A DNA stretch of 64,000 nucleotides from Moritella sp. JT01 (GTDB lineage: Bacteria > Pseudomonadota > Gammaproteobacteria > Enterobacterales > Moritellaceae), in the NCBI RefSeq assembly GCF_001574435.1, contig NZ_LOCN01000032.1:41711-105710 (forward strand). The letters are read 5' to 3'. A program made the translations under genes and the position numbers. The number at the start of each line of letters is the position of its first letter. The first letter of the stretch is position 1. The notes under the pieces are model-generated. The model was not told the DNA's origin. It was given only the letters and a program-made list of their open reading frames with translations, and did no database searches. Below, piece after piece: positions 7,388-16,415 of this stretch.

Positions 7388-9787
7388 TTAAGATCCAGCG
7401 CATGCCATAGGAATCCAGAACCAAGATGTTGCGGTTGGTACTTCCCAAATACCAGGGCTATTTTTAGCTTCGTAACACAAGCCTTGATACGAGTATACTT
7501 CACCGTTAGATGCTTTAGTCGAACCAGCAACAAATGGTGTTTCACTAACAACCTCATCTGCAACACATTTACCATCGACAAGCGAAGAGCCTTCTTCACA
7601 AACGACAGGGTCTACAACACATTCACCGTTTACAACAGAAGAACCTTCTTCACAAACTAAGCCTTTAGCGTTACCAGTAATGGTGACGGTTTTCTGAGAT
7701 AAAGCGCCTTCATTATCTGTTGCTTTGAATATAACAGTGTTGCTACCAACCGTTACCACAAAGCTGCCAGAGTAAGTTGTAGCATCTTGTGTCACAGTTT
7801 TAGTTACACCATTAACAGTGACGTCAACAGTTGCAACTGATTTATCATCCGTAATTAATGCTGAGAACTGAGCTGTATCACCTTCAGTATGAACCACTGA
7901 ACCAGATGGAGATGCAATACTAATGCTCGGAGCTTCATTCGTAATGATGTTACCAGACCAATCCGTTTGACCTTGTGGGTTATTTACAGCTTGGTTCATT
8001 GCGTTTAAGATATCGCCGTTACCATCACCATCAATTTCCCACGAGAAGAGACCACCAAGACCTAGGCTCTTAAGGTATTCACCTTTAGCAAGTACTGAGC
8101 GAGGCGTATCATATGTCAACAATGTACTACTCACTTCATCCCAAACAAATGATGCTTTAGCTATTTCATCCCAACCTATGATTGCATTTGGGTTTGACTC
8201 TAGGAATTTAAGGACACCACGATAATCCATGATGCCAGCTTCCCAAGCCCAAGCGGCTTCGTTTACGTCGGTACCATCGCCACCCAGACTACCGTTAAAT
8301 GGACTACCCTCGGAAGAATCGATGTGTGAACCGATAGCGCCGATTGGGTTACCATTTTCAGCTACAACATCTTGCCAACCACGAGCATACATTGCAGCAC
8401 CAACAACTAATTTCTTAGCTGGCACACCTTGTGCGAGTAAAAGTTTAGTTGCGTTATCTAATGTGTATTCAGGTTTCCCAGCAAACTCGCCAGTACCGTT
8501 ACATTTGTCAGCTGAAATGTGAGCACCACAATAAATACCGGTTTGGTGACCCGTATTTGGACCCCATGCACCGTAGAAGTCGTAAGACATCATGAAGATA
8601 TTATCCATGTACTGCGAAGCAGCACCATAATCAACATCTTCAATCTTGTCGTAACCAACACCAATTGCAGATGTTAGTTCATATTTACGACCATATTCAG
8701 CTTCAAGTCCATCCAACATTACACGTAATTCTTGCATTAATGCGATGTAAGCTGGGCCGTCTTTGTCTGGATCTCCTAAGCTTGCATTTGCACCGTCACC
8801 ACCTGGGAATTCCCAATCAATATCGATACCATCGTAGAATTTCCACGTTTTTAAGAATTCTTTTGTAGAGGCGACAAATACATCACGGTTTGCTTTTTCA
8901 GTGAAACCGAAGAATGGGTCAGATAATGTCCAACCACCGATAGATGGAAGAATTTTAATGTGTGGATTCGCTTTTTTAAGCGCCATTAAGCCTCCGTAAG
9001 TACCTTTACCTATTTCTAATGAACCCACTTTTTTACCGTCTAAACGTGTTGCAGGTTGACCGTAAGAAGAGTTAAGTGCCGCCCATGTGTCATGAATAAC
9101 AACAGAGTAATCAGGCAGGCCTGCGCACATTTTTTTTAATAACTGGTGACCCGATGGGTTTGGCTCTAATAAAGATTTGTTATCACCTGTACCACCACAA
9201 ATTGGAATGAAGCCGTAGATAATGTGCGTTAGGTTATTAACAGGAATATCGTTAACGTTGTATTTACGACCGTAAACGCCCCATTCAACGAAGTAAGTAC
9301 CGACAATATTATCTTTTTGTTGTGCGTAAAGAGTGTTAGCCGGATCAGTCGTCATTGGCAGGTCCGCTTTTAAATGCGAACCGTCTGTATCCGAGATTAA
9401 TAGTTCAGTCGTTGCGCTTTCGCTGCAACCATCGGCGTTACATAAACGCACAACCATGTCTTTTAAACCACCTTCAGTGAAAGATAAAACAGTACTTTTC
9501 CCTGTACCTGAACCAGACATCATTATTTCACCGTTAACTTCTACCTCCCATTTTGTCGCTTTATCACCAGACCAAACATCCCAAGAAACAGGTACTTCAA
9601 CAACGTCAACACGTGTATACATGTCTTTATAACTAACGATCGCATCAGTATTAATTGTGACAAAACCTAGTTTTGAATAATCAGCCCACGCGATTGAGGG
9701 TACTTGAGGTGCTGCCGCAAGTACAGGTGCACTAATTGCCGCTACCATCGCTAACTTAAGGGAACTTTTTAAAAAAATTGATTTCAC
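7388..9787 (-). CDS. Secreted multidomain chitinase, GH18 family (ChiA type)
   Basis: 799-residue exported chitinase that cuts chitin chains, releasing mainly diacetylchitobiose in this family. Order: signal peptide (1-24, ending VLAAAPQ), N-terminal ChiA-type immunoglobulin-like domain (about 25-140), GH18 barrel (about 160-600) with SIGGW (282-286) and the catalytic DGIDIDWE, Glu326 being the acid. Then an Ig/PKD-like domain (about 620-705), two Cys repeats VCEEGSSVVNGECV and VCEEGSSLVDGKCV, and a C-terminal aromatic domain (about 750-799) that is probably chitin-binding. The start is GTG at 9785-9787, with GGAG six bases before it. The chitobiose PTS at 57-61.5 kb would use its product. 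Confidence 0.93.
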   Translation of the reverse strand: MKSIFLKSSLKLAMVAAISAPVLAAAPQVPSIAWADYSKLGFVTINTDAIVSYKDMYTRVDVVEVPVSWDVWSGDKATKWEVEVNGEIMMSGSGTGKSTVLSFTEGGLKDMVVRLCNADGCSESATTELLISDTDGSHLKADLPMTTDPANTLYAQQKDNIVGTYFVEWGVYGRKYNVNDIPVNNLTHIIYGFIPICGGTGDNKSLLEPNPSGHQLLKKMCAGLPDYSVVIHDTWAALNSSYGQPATRLDGKKVGSLEIGKGTYGGLMALKKANPHIKILPSIGGWTLSDPFFGFTEKANRDVFVASTKEFLKTWKFYDGIDIDWEFPGGDGANASLGDPDKDGPAYIALMQELRVMLDGLEAEYGRKYELTSAIGVGYDKIEDVDYGAASQYMDNIFMMSYDFYGAWGPNTGHQTGIYCGAHISADKCNGTGEFAGKPEYTLDNATKLLLAQGVPAKKLVVGAAMYARGWQDVVAENGNPIGAIGSHIDSSEGSPFNGSLGGDGTDVNEAAWAWEAGIMDYRGVLKFLESNPNAIIGWDEIAKASFVWDEVSSTLLTYDTPRSVLAKGEYLKSLGLGGLFSWEIDGDGNGDILNAMNQAVNNPQGQTDWSGNIITNEAPSISIASPSGSVVHTEGDTAQFSALITDDKSVATVDVTVNGVTKTVTQDATTYSGSFVVTVGSNTVIFKATDNEGALSQKTVTITGNAKGLVCEEGSSVVNGECVVDPVVCEEGSSLVDGKCVADEVVSETPFVAGSTKASNGEVYSYQGLCYEAKNSPGIWEVPTATSWFWIPMACAGS

Positions 9788-10160
9788 AAGAACTCCATGT
9801 AATAAATTAGAAAGTCGAAAATAGGCGTAATTACATACAACATGTATTGACGGATATTCAAACAGTAATCATGCCAGTCAAGATCAAACCTCTCCAGAGG
9901 CTTATATAAAAACTATGCTTAATTGTTAATTTGCGCAACGAAAAAAGAACATAAAAACAACAAAGTTAGAGTTCTATCAAACAATTCGGTCAGACCAGTA
10001 CATTTTTAATTATTGAAACAGTGAGATAATGGGTTATGTTAATCCCGAATACCCACCTCTACAAAAAATACAACCTTCCAATTTAAAAACAAACACTTAA
10101 AAATTATTGCCACCATCATTCATAGCAAGTAAACCAAAATGAGATGCGATGACACAACTT
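9788..10160. other. Chitinase upstream region, no gene
   Basis: About 370 bp of AT-rich sequence upstream of the chitinase start. It must hold the chitinase promoter, but I could not single out convincing -35/-10 boxes or an operator. No ORF of interest is seen. Confidence 0.5.
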
Positions 10161-10265
10161 TTCTGTTATTTCATCGTACTCAAATTCACGTCTGTCATCG
10201 AGGTCAATCTAATTGTTTTTTCATGGCCATTATTAACCATACACGTCGCTAATAAGCAAAATTGA
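10161..10265 (+). pseudogene. Fragment of a second DMT-family transporter gene
   Basis: Read from 10161 this encodes FCYFIVLKFTSVIEVNLIVF, then SWPLLTIHVANKQN and a stop. It aligns without gaps to FCYFMALKLAPVIEVSLIVY and LWPLLLATLVANKQN of the intact transporter at 6394-7257. Only about 35 codons are recognisable, with no start or flanking domain, so it is a relic. It lies in the same orientation as the intact gene, with the chitinase gene between them. Confidence 0.85.
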
Positions 10266-10330
10266 TTAAGGCACTAGTCTAAGCGAATTGCAGAGTCGTT
10301 TTCAGACTGCTAAACTACGCGGTTAAATAA

Positions 10331-10397
10331 CTTCGTATAATCCCAATAATATGGTTTGGGAGTTTCTACCAAGATCCTTAAACTCTTGATTATGAAG
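10331..10397 (+). promoter_or_regulatory. Adenine-sensing purine riboswitch aptamer
   Basis: The segment has the purine-riboswitch three-way junction. P1 pairs CTTCGTA (10331-10337) with TATGAAG (10391-10397). P2 pairs TCCCAA with TTTGGGA, and P3 pairs CAAGA with TCTTG. The joining sequences TATAATC, GTTTCTACC and TTGATTATGAAG match the known Vibrio vulnificus add riboswitch nearly base for base. The specificity pyrimidine just before the 3' strand of P1 is U (GATTATG), which selects adenine over guanine. It controls add, 44 bases downstream. Confidence 0.95.
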
Positions 10398-10440
10398 TCT
10401 GTAACTTTAAAACCTAAAAAAATAGATAAAGGTAGAGACT
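10396..10440 (+). promoter_or_regulatory. Expression platform of the add riboswitch
   Basis: AGTCT at 10396-10400, which overlaps the 3' end of aptamer stem P1, can pair with AGACT at 10436-10440 just before the add ATG. CTTTA (10404-10408) can also pair with TAAAG in front of the ribosome-binding site. Without adenine this hairpin would hide the ribosome-binding site; adenine binding stabilises P1 and frees it. This is a translational ON switch, as known for Vibrio add. Confidence 0.75.
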
Positions 10441-10441
10441 C

Positions 10442-11437
10442 ATGAATTACTTTGACTTACCGAAGATTGACCTACATTGCCACCTAGACGGCAGTGTTCG
10501 CCCAGAAACAATCATTGCGCTTGCAGCGGAACAAAACATTACCCTACCAAGTAACGACATTGAAGAAATCAGAACTTTAATGATCGCACCTGAAACATGT
10601 ACAGATCTTGGTGAATATCTACAGCGTTTTGACCTGCCATTATCAGTAATGCAAACAGCGGAAGGTATTGAGCGCATCTCTTTTGAAGTATTTGAAGACG
10701 CAGCACAAGAAAACGTAAAATACCTAGAAGTACGTTTTGGTCCAATGCTACACCTTGAGCAGGGTCTAACCCTTGAGCAAGTATTTGATAGTGTTGTTGC
10801 AGGTATGAAACGTGCCGAAGCAATGTATGACATCAAGGGTAACTACATTTTATCTATCTTACGTCATATGCCAAAAGACAGAATCAAAGAAGTACTGGAT
10901 ACGGCCGCTAAATACTTAAACGATGGTATTGTTGCATTCGATCTCGCAGGTGGTGAAGCACCAGGATTCTGCGCTGAATTTGTTCCTTATGCACAATATG
11001 CTATTGAAAAAGGCTACCGTGTAACGATTCATGCTGGCGAGCAAGGTGTGGGTCAAAACGTATTTGATGCTGTGTCATTATTAGGTGCTGAACGTATTGG
11101 TCATGGTATTCATATTACTGGCCATGAAGATGCATACAACCTTGTTAAAACACAAAACATTGCATTAGAAACATGCCCAAGCAGTAATGTGCAAACCAAA
11201 GCCGTTGAAAACTTAGCAAGCCATCCTGTTAAAGCTTTCTACCAAGACGGAATTCAAATCACCATTAATACTGATAACCGTACTGTGTCAAATACCACAA
11301 TGACAGATGAAGTACGTAAAGTAATGGAAGAATTTAGCTTAAGCCGTGAAGACTACTTCAACATTTACAAGATCAGCATTGAACATGCGTTCGCATCTGA
11401 TTCTGTAAAACAGCATTTATTCACATTTGTTGAATAA
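10442..11437 (+). CDS. add: Adenosine deaminase
   Basis: Cytoplasmic zinc enzyme that turns adenosine into inosine and ammonia in purine salvage; 331 residues, normal for the family. Zinc ligands and catalytic residues are in place: His12 and His14 (DLHCHLDG), His197 and Glu200 (TIHAGE), His221 (ERIGHGIH) and Asp278 (NTDN). The second Asp of the usual TDDP is Asn here, a variation also seen in short adenosine/adenine deaminases, so activity on adenine as a side substrate cannot be excluded. Translation is controlled by the adenine riboswitch directly upstream, and a strong terminator follows, so add is a single-gene unit. Confidence 0.93.
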   Translation: MNYFDLPKIDLHCHLDGSVRPETIIALAAEQNITLPSNDIEEIRTLMIAPETCTDLGEYLQRFDLPLSVMQTAEGIERISFEVFEDAAQENVKYLEVRFGPMLHLEQGLTLEQVFDSVVAGMKRAEAMYDIKGNYILSILRHMPKDRIKEVLDTAAKYLNDGIVAFDLAGGEAPGFCAEFVPYAQYAIEKGYRVTIHAGEQGVGQNVFDAVSLLGAERIGHGIHITGHEDAYNLVKTQNIALETCPSSNVQTKAVENLASHPVKAFYQDGIQITINTDNRTVSNTTMTDEVRKVMEEFSLSREDYFNIYKISIEHAFASDSVKQHLFTFVE

Positions 11438-11470
11438 CGACAGCATTTTTCGTCAAAGATGATAAAGACA

Positions 11471-11506
11471 AATAGAAAGGCGGGTATCACAGCCCGCCTT
11501 TCTATT
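11471..11506. terminator. Rho-independent terminator of add
   Basis: Perfect 14-bp stem AATAGAAAGGCGGG (11471-11484) / CCCGCCTTTCTATT (11493-11506) with an 8-base loop, 33 bases after the add stop codon. Confidence 0.9.
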
Positions 11507-11509
11507 TAT

Positions 11510-12271
11510 TCCCCCCCACCCGACTCTCTTCATATCACAAGCCGACTCTCTTATTCGTAATCTCGGTCATTTCATCGATCAAGTTAACACCAATTACCTT
11601 TTTACTATATTGAGATTCAAAATCGATAGTAATCGTTTAAACAATACCGCCGAGAATGCTCAATAAATTAAAGATGCTTTCAAAAATCCTAATATAACTA
11701 AGCAGCAGTGATGACGATTCGTCAACATCACCTGTTAATAACGTATTGTCAATAACACCAATATAATAAAAATAATAAACCAACTAATATAATCAATTAA
11801 TATATTAAAATAATTCATTATATGAATAATTATATATGTAACAAATTAATTCATATATTGATTTTACATATTAAATACATAAAACATGATAAATAAATAT
11901 ATAAAACCAACATGTTAATTAGGCATGTAAAATACACAATAATTAACACCACGTATCAACACAACAAAAAACCCACTGTAAACTGCTGATTTAAAAACAT
12001 TAATTAACGTGACAACCTGAAACGAAAACATGACAATGACATACTCCAATAGGGATAAGTTCAATTTAATTTAATTTAACTTTAACCTTGACATTATTAA
12101 ACCACAGCCATATTAATAAATAGGACAACAAGTTTTAAACATTGATATAGCAAGGTTAATTACGAAACAGCTTATGGACAAGATTATATTTTATATATAT
12201 ATATCGAAATTAAATGTGCTAATTAAATTAATTTACATCCCTCATTTTGAGGCTATGTCTAAAGGATATTT
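11510..12271. other. Very AT-rich non-coding region upstream of the biosynthetic cluster
   Basis: More than 750 bp without a gene. From about 11750 to 12250 it is almost pure A/T with long runs of ATTAAT and TATATATATA. This is the only room for the promoter of the 12.3-20.4 kb gene cluster. Such DNA is typical of H-NS-silenced, horizontally acquired regions; that reading is inference. An imperfect inverted repeat GTGATGACGA...TCGTCAACATCAC lies near 11707-11730. Confidence 0.6.
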
Positions 12272-13849
12272 ATGCAAACACAACAAAAAAATATATGTGT
12301 CATCGGAGCGGGTAGTTCTGGATTAGTTGCGATTAAAGAGTTGCTCGATGAAGGACATCAAGTAGCCTGCTTTGAAACGTTAGATAAACCAGGCGGCAAC
12401 TTTTACTGCAGTGATGATGTAGAAATATCAGGGTCGTATGACTCTACTATGTTGACAATATCTAATTATATGATGGCTTACTCAAGCTACCCTCCAGCAT
12501 TAAGCGAACAAAGAAAGTTTTGGTCAGCGCGTGAATATCAAGAATATTTATTAGATTTCACTAAACATTTCAACTTAGACCAACACATAACATATGAAAG
12601 TGCCGTCAATAATGTTAAAAAATTAGATAACGGTAAGTTTCATGTTGACGTCAGATCTACACATGATGAAGCGCAAGTATCATCATTCACTTTTGATGCG
12701 ATTGCGGTATGTACAGGTAGCAGCCGCGTACCAAAATACATTGATATAAAAGGACTGGAAACGTTCAAAGGCGATGTTTACCACTCAGCATTTTATAAAA
12801 ATGCTAAGCCGTATGCTGGCAGATCTGCCTTGTGCATAGGTATGGGCGAGACAGGTGTTGATGTGGCAAGTGAAATAGCGGGCGTCGCAGACAAATGCAT
12901 GCTTTCTCTACGTCAACGTCAACCTTCTGTAGAGCGCTTTCCTTTAGCTAAAGATCACCCAAGTGACGCTTATACCTCACATTTCCTATACGCGATGCCA
13001 GTATCTGCAGGTAACGCCAGAATGAAATTACAATTCCAAATAATGAAGAAGTTTGGTAAAGAAGAAAAAACCAGAGCATTCGCCGATTGGAACTTAAAAG
13101 CGGGCAACTACTTTAATTACTTTAACCTAAAAAATGACGTCTTTGTCGATAGGATCGTCGACAACAAAATGGCAGTGAATACCTCAGGTATTGATTACTT
13201 AGGTGAGGACTATGTCGCTTTTAACGATGGTCATAAAGAAAGCATTGATATGATCATGTTAAATACTGGTTATACAGATAAGTTCGATTTTCTCGAAGAT
13301 ATTAAATTACCGGACATGAGACAACTCTATAAACATATGATCCATCCCGATTTAGGCAGTGATATCGTCTTTATCGGTTGGGCTAGACCAGCCGTTGGTG
13401 GTGTACCAGCCTGCTCTGAAATGCAAAGCCGCTATTTTGCTTTACTTTGCAGCGGTAAAAAACAACTACCAGAAATGCACAAACTTAAACAACTCATCGC
13501 ACAACAAGCATTTTATGAAGACGAAGTGTATTTTAAAAACCGTAATGTACGCTCACTTGTTCACTACACTGGCTACATGGCTGATTTTTCTAAAGTCATT
13601 GGATGCTCACCTTGGCGCTTATCCACCTTCTTAAATCCAATCTTAACCTATCGGTTATGGGTTGGTTCGCAAATGCCATCGTTTTATCGACTGTATGGCC
13701 CACACAGTAACTACGATAACGCAAAGAAAAGCATTTTTAATGTACCCATTGCTTTTAACCTCATCGAAGCCGCAGTGCTTACCACTTATACCTTATTAAC
13801 CAGAGGATTAGCGACATTAGGCATCATAAAAGCAGACCCGAAATATTAA
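12272..13849 (+). CDS. Flavin-containing monooxygenase (first of the cluster)
   Basis: 525-residue FAD/NADPH monooxygenase. FAD-binding GAGSSG (12-17), NADPH-binding GMGETG (190-195), and the FMO fingerprint FxGxxxHxxxY as FKGDVYHSAFY (165-175); Baeyer-Villiger enzymes have Trp at the last position, so this is an FMO/N-hydroxylase type. FMOs insert one oxygen into N, S or electron-rich carbon such as indole C3. The last 50 residues are hydrophobic (IAFNLIEAAVLTTYTLL) and may touch the membrane. AAAGGA six bases before the ATG supports the start. It is the first gene of a five-gene + strand cluster; the exact substrate is unknown. Confidence 0.85.
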   Translation: MQTQQKNICVIGAGSSGLVAIKELLDEGHQVACFETLDKPGGNFYCSDDVEISGSYDSTMLTISNYMMAYSSYPPALSEQRKFWSAREYQEYLLDFTKHFNLDQHITYESAVNNVKKLDNGKFHVDVRSTHDEAQVSSFTFDAIAVCTGSSRVPKYIDIKGLETFKGDVYHSAFYKNAKPYAGRSALCIGMGETGVDVASEIAGVADKCMLSLRQRQPSVERFPLAKDHPSDAYTSHFLYAMPVSAGNARMKLQFQIMKKFGKEEKTRAFADWNLKAGNYFNYFNLKNDVFVDRIVDNKMAVNTSGIDYLGEDYVAFNDGHKESIDMIMLNTGYTDKFDFLEDIKLPDMRQLYKHMIHPDLGSDIVFIGWARPAVGGVPACSEMQSRYFALLCSGKKQLPEMHKLKQLIAQQAFYEDEVYFKNRNVRSLVHYTGYMADFSKVIGCSPWRLSTFLNPILTYRLWVGSQMPSFYRLYGPHSNYDNAKKSIFNVPIAFNLIEAAVLTTYTLLTRGLATLGIIKADPKY

Positions 13850-13899
13850 TCACCTCTATTAATCCCTTTAGTAATAACAATGTTCAGGAGAAGTTTACG

Positions 13900-14922
13900 A
13901 TGACAACTTTGACAATTAATAAGCAAAAAGCCACTGCAATCACAGAACCTGATTTTGGAATATTGGATTTTAGTCAACTAAATTGGAGCTCAGAAGCAAG
14001 TCTTTCAGCTCAAATTAGTATTTTTGATCTGCAAGAACTGCGTGCTGGTAAAGGATTAGATACGTTAAAATCGGCATTAGAAAATAACCTCCCTTTTTAT
14101 ATCAAAAATTTTGGTATTCCAGAAAGTGAAATTGAAACCGTATTTAATGTCACCCGCCATTTCTTTAACCAGCCCAAAAAAGAAAAAGAAAAGATGTCTC
14201 ATCCAGAGCTACCGCTTATTTTGCGTGGTTATTCAGCTTATGGCGCTGGTGCATACGAAAATTCTCTCAATGGCGGTAAAGCGATTAACCAATATACCAA
14301 ATATGCTTGGGGTCCAATTAAAAATGTCGCCCCCAACACAGCATTTTATAATGCCTACGTAAAAATGCAGCACAAGTTATCCGACGTTTCCGATCAGGTG
14401 CTTGATTGCATCGGTGAAGCGCTTGATCTGAAATCTCATGATCAATGGCAAAACTTATTCCAAGGTGAAGATACAGTATTACATTGCCAATGTTATTACC
14501 CTGAAAAGCCACTCGGTAAATCTCGTATGGTGACACATGCCGATGCGTCATCAGTAACGTTACTCACACAGCTTCCTTCTGAGAACGGTCATGTGGGATT
14601 AAACGTTGAATCTGGAGAGGATTACATTGGTATTCCAGCCATTCGTGGCACGATCGTGATTATGGTCGGTGAGACAATGAATTCTCTCAGTAATGGACGC
14701 ATTAAACCCGTAATGCATGCCGTGACAGGCCCAACCGAAAACATTGAAACAAGCGAACGCAGCTCGATGCCTTTCTTTGCTAATCCACGTGATGCATTCA
14801 AAATGAAACAACCACCACAGTCAACACACAGCAAGTTTTATAATACGGACAATGAAACAACATTTAGACAATATTCGAACAATATCGCCGCCGCTTATGC
14901 GCGAACAGAAAAAGCCGTGTAA
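13900..14922 (+). CDS. 2-oxoglutarate/Fe(II)-dependent oxygenase, isopenicillin-N-synthase-like
   Basis: 340-residue non-haem iron oxygenase of the IPNS/2OG family. The iron triad is His213, Asp215 (THADASS) and His273 (MHAVTG), and the 2-oxoglutarate-binding RxS is Arg287-Ser289, so it should use 2-oxoglutarate like the plant-type dioxygenases. The N-terminal DIOX_N-like part includes LPFYIKNFGIPES and TRHFFNQPKKEKEKM. Possible reactions are hydroxylation, desaturation or ring closure of a cluster intermediate. The gene starts 50 bp after the first monooxygenase. A terminator-like hairpin follows it, so expression of the later genes may be reduced or separately controlled. Confidence 0.88.
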   Translation: MTTLTINKQKATAITEPDFGILDFSQLNWSSEASLSAQISIFDLQELRAGKGLDTLKSALENNLPFYIKNFGIPESEIETVFNVTRHFFNQPKKEKEKMSHPELPLILRGYSAYGAGAYENSLNGGKAINQYTKYAWGPIKNVAPNTAFYNAYVKMQHKLSDVSDQVLDCIGEALDLKSHDQWQNLFQGEDTVLHCQCYYPEKPLGKSRMVTHADASSVTLLTQLPSENGHVGLNVESGEDYIGIPAIRGTIVIMVGETMNSLSNGRIKPVMHAVTGPTENIETSERSSMPFFANPRDAFKMKQPPQSTHSKFYNTDNETTFRQYSNNIAAAYARTEKAV

Positions 14923-14951
14923 CGCCTAATCCGTAATCCGTCGTAATTAAG

Positions 14952-14991
14952 ATTCTGAAAGTATGCGCTTAGCGTTTGTTGTCTTCAGAAT
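14952..14991 (+). terminator. Terminator-like hairpin inside the biosynthetic cluster
   Basis: ATTCTGAA (14952-14959) pairs with TTCAGAAT (14984-14991), followed by TATTTATTTTTAA. It lies in the 112-bp gap between the 2OG oxygenase and the PLP-lyase gene. It could terminate part of the transcripts or mark the end of a first transcription unit. Confidence 0.55.
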
Positions 14992-15034
14992 TATTTATTT
15001 TTAACGGCCCCCCAACCGATAAGGCGATCAACCG

Positions 15035-16405
15035 ATGAAAACAATTATTGAACCGTTTCGCATTAAAAGTGTTGAACGTTTAAAAATGACTACAGAAGCA
15101 CAGCGTAAGCGCCTACTCAAAGACGCGCATTATAATGTGGTGCTATTAAACTCAGATGATGTGTTAATTGATTTATTAACTGACTCAGGTACTAGCGCAA
15201 TGAGTGCAGAGCAATGGGCAGGCTTACACCTTGGTGATGAAAGTTATGTTCGCTCTCCTTCTTATTATAAATTTGTCGCTGCGGTACAAAAATATATGCC
15301 GTTTAAACATGTCCTGCCAACACATCAAGGTCGACCAGCAGAACGTATTTTAGCCCGTGTAGTCTCTAAAAATGGCAGCATCATTCCCAATAATTCACAC
15401 TTCGATACAACCCGATCAAACTTTTCACAGGCCAATGCAATACCCATTGATTTAGTCATTGATGAAGCGAAAGACCTAACAAGTCCACATCCTTTTAAAG
15501 GCAACATGGATATAGCCAAATTGGCGTCACTATTCGAAGCGTCGCAACAAGACGTACCCCTCGTTATGCTTACGATCACCAATAATACAGTCGGTGGCCA
15601 GCCGGTCTCTATGGCTAACATTCGCCAAACGAGCGAATTATGTAAATCCTACAACACGCCATTATTTTTTGATGCTTGCCGATTTGCTGAAAATGCCTAT
15701 CTCATTAAATGTAACGAAGAAGAATACAAAAATGTCAGTATCAAAAACATCGTTCAGGAAATGTTTTCTTACGCTGACGGTATGACCATGAGTGCCAAAA
15801 AAGATGCGCTCGTTAATACCGGCGGCTGGTTAGCGCTCAACGATGATCAATGGGCTGAAAAAGCGATGGACCAATTGCTCTTAACCGAAGGTTTTGTCAC
15901 GTATGGTGGATTAGCCGGGCGAGACCTCCATGCAATGGCAATTGGCATTGAAGAAGGTATCGATGAAGATTACTTAAAATATAGAATTAACAGTGTCAAA
16001 TATTTAGGCAATGCGCTCGATAAAATAGGTATTCCTGTGCTAAAGCCTTTTGGTGGTCATGCCATATATATCGATGTAAAAGCCATGTTCCCGGACATTC
16101 CCGAATCAGCCTATCCAGGTCAAGCACTGAATATGGCGCTTTACGAAGAGGCCGGAATTAGGGCTTGTGAAATTAGCTCCGTCAAACTCGATAACAGTGC
16201 CAAAACTCAAAGTGATTCGGAAAATATAATTGTTCGACTCGCAATCCCAAGACGCGTTTACACACAGAGTCATCTCGATTACATCGCCGAAGCTTTTGAC
16301 AATATCAATCAACGTAAAGAACAAATACAAGGGCTAAGCATGACACATGATGCGCACCCTTTACGCCAATATGCAGCTCAATTCGAGCCGTTAATTACTC
16401 AATAA
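15035..16405 (+). CDS. PLP-dependent beta-lyase, tryptophanase/tyrosine phenol-lyase family
   Basis: 456 residues, family length, aligning end to end with TnaA and tyrosine phenol-lyase (TPL). These enzymes split Trp or Tyr into indole or phenol, pyruvate and ammonia. Landmarks: PTHQGRPAE (95-103), DACRFAENAY around 213-222, and the PLP lysine in MSAKKDALV (Lys256). At positions that tell the two activities apart it has Asp124 (TnaA Asp137; TPL has Thr) and Ile in IRACEISS (TPL has Arg381), so it is tryptophanase-like. The TnaA His463 position (LRHF) is Gln445 here (LRQY), so its substrate or reaction may differ. Ten bases separate it from the next gene. Confidence 0.85.
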   Translation: MKTIIEPFRIKSVERLKMTTEAQRKRLLKDAHYNVVLLNSDDVLIDLLTDSGTSAMSAEQWAGLHLGDESYVRSPSYYKFVAAVQKYMPFKHVLPTHQGRPAERILARVVSKNGSIIPNNSHFDTTRSNFSQANAIPIDLVIDEAKDLTSPHPFKGNMDIAKLASLFEASQQDVPLVMLTITNNTVGGQPVSMANIRQTSELCKSYNTPLFFDACRFAENAYLIKCNEEEYKNVSIKNIVQEMFSYADGMTMSAKKDALVNTGGWLALNDDQWAEKAMDQLLLTEGFVTYGGLAGRDLHAMAIGIEEGIDEDYLKYRINSVKYLGNALDKIGIPVLKPFGGHAIYIDVKAMFPDIPESAYPGQALNMALYEEAGIRACEISSVKLDNSAKTQSDSENIIVRLAIPRRVYTQSHLDYIAEAFDNINQRKEQIQGLSMTHDAHPLRQYAAQFEPLITQ

Positions 16406-16415
16406 GGACCACAAA

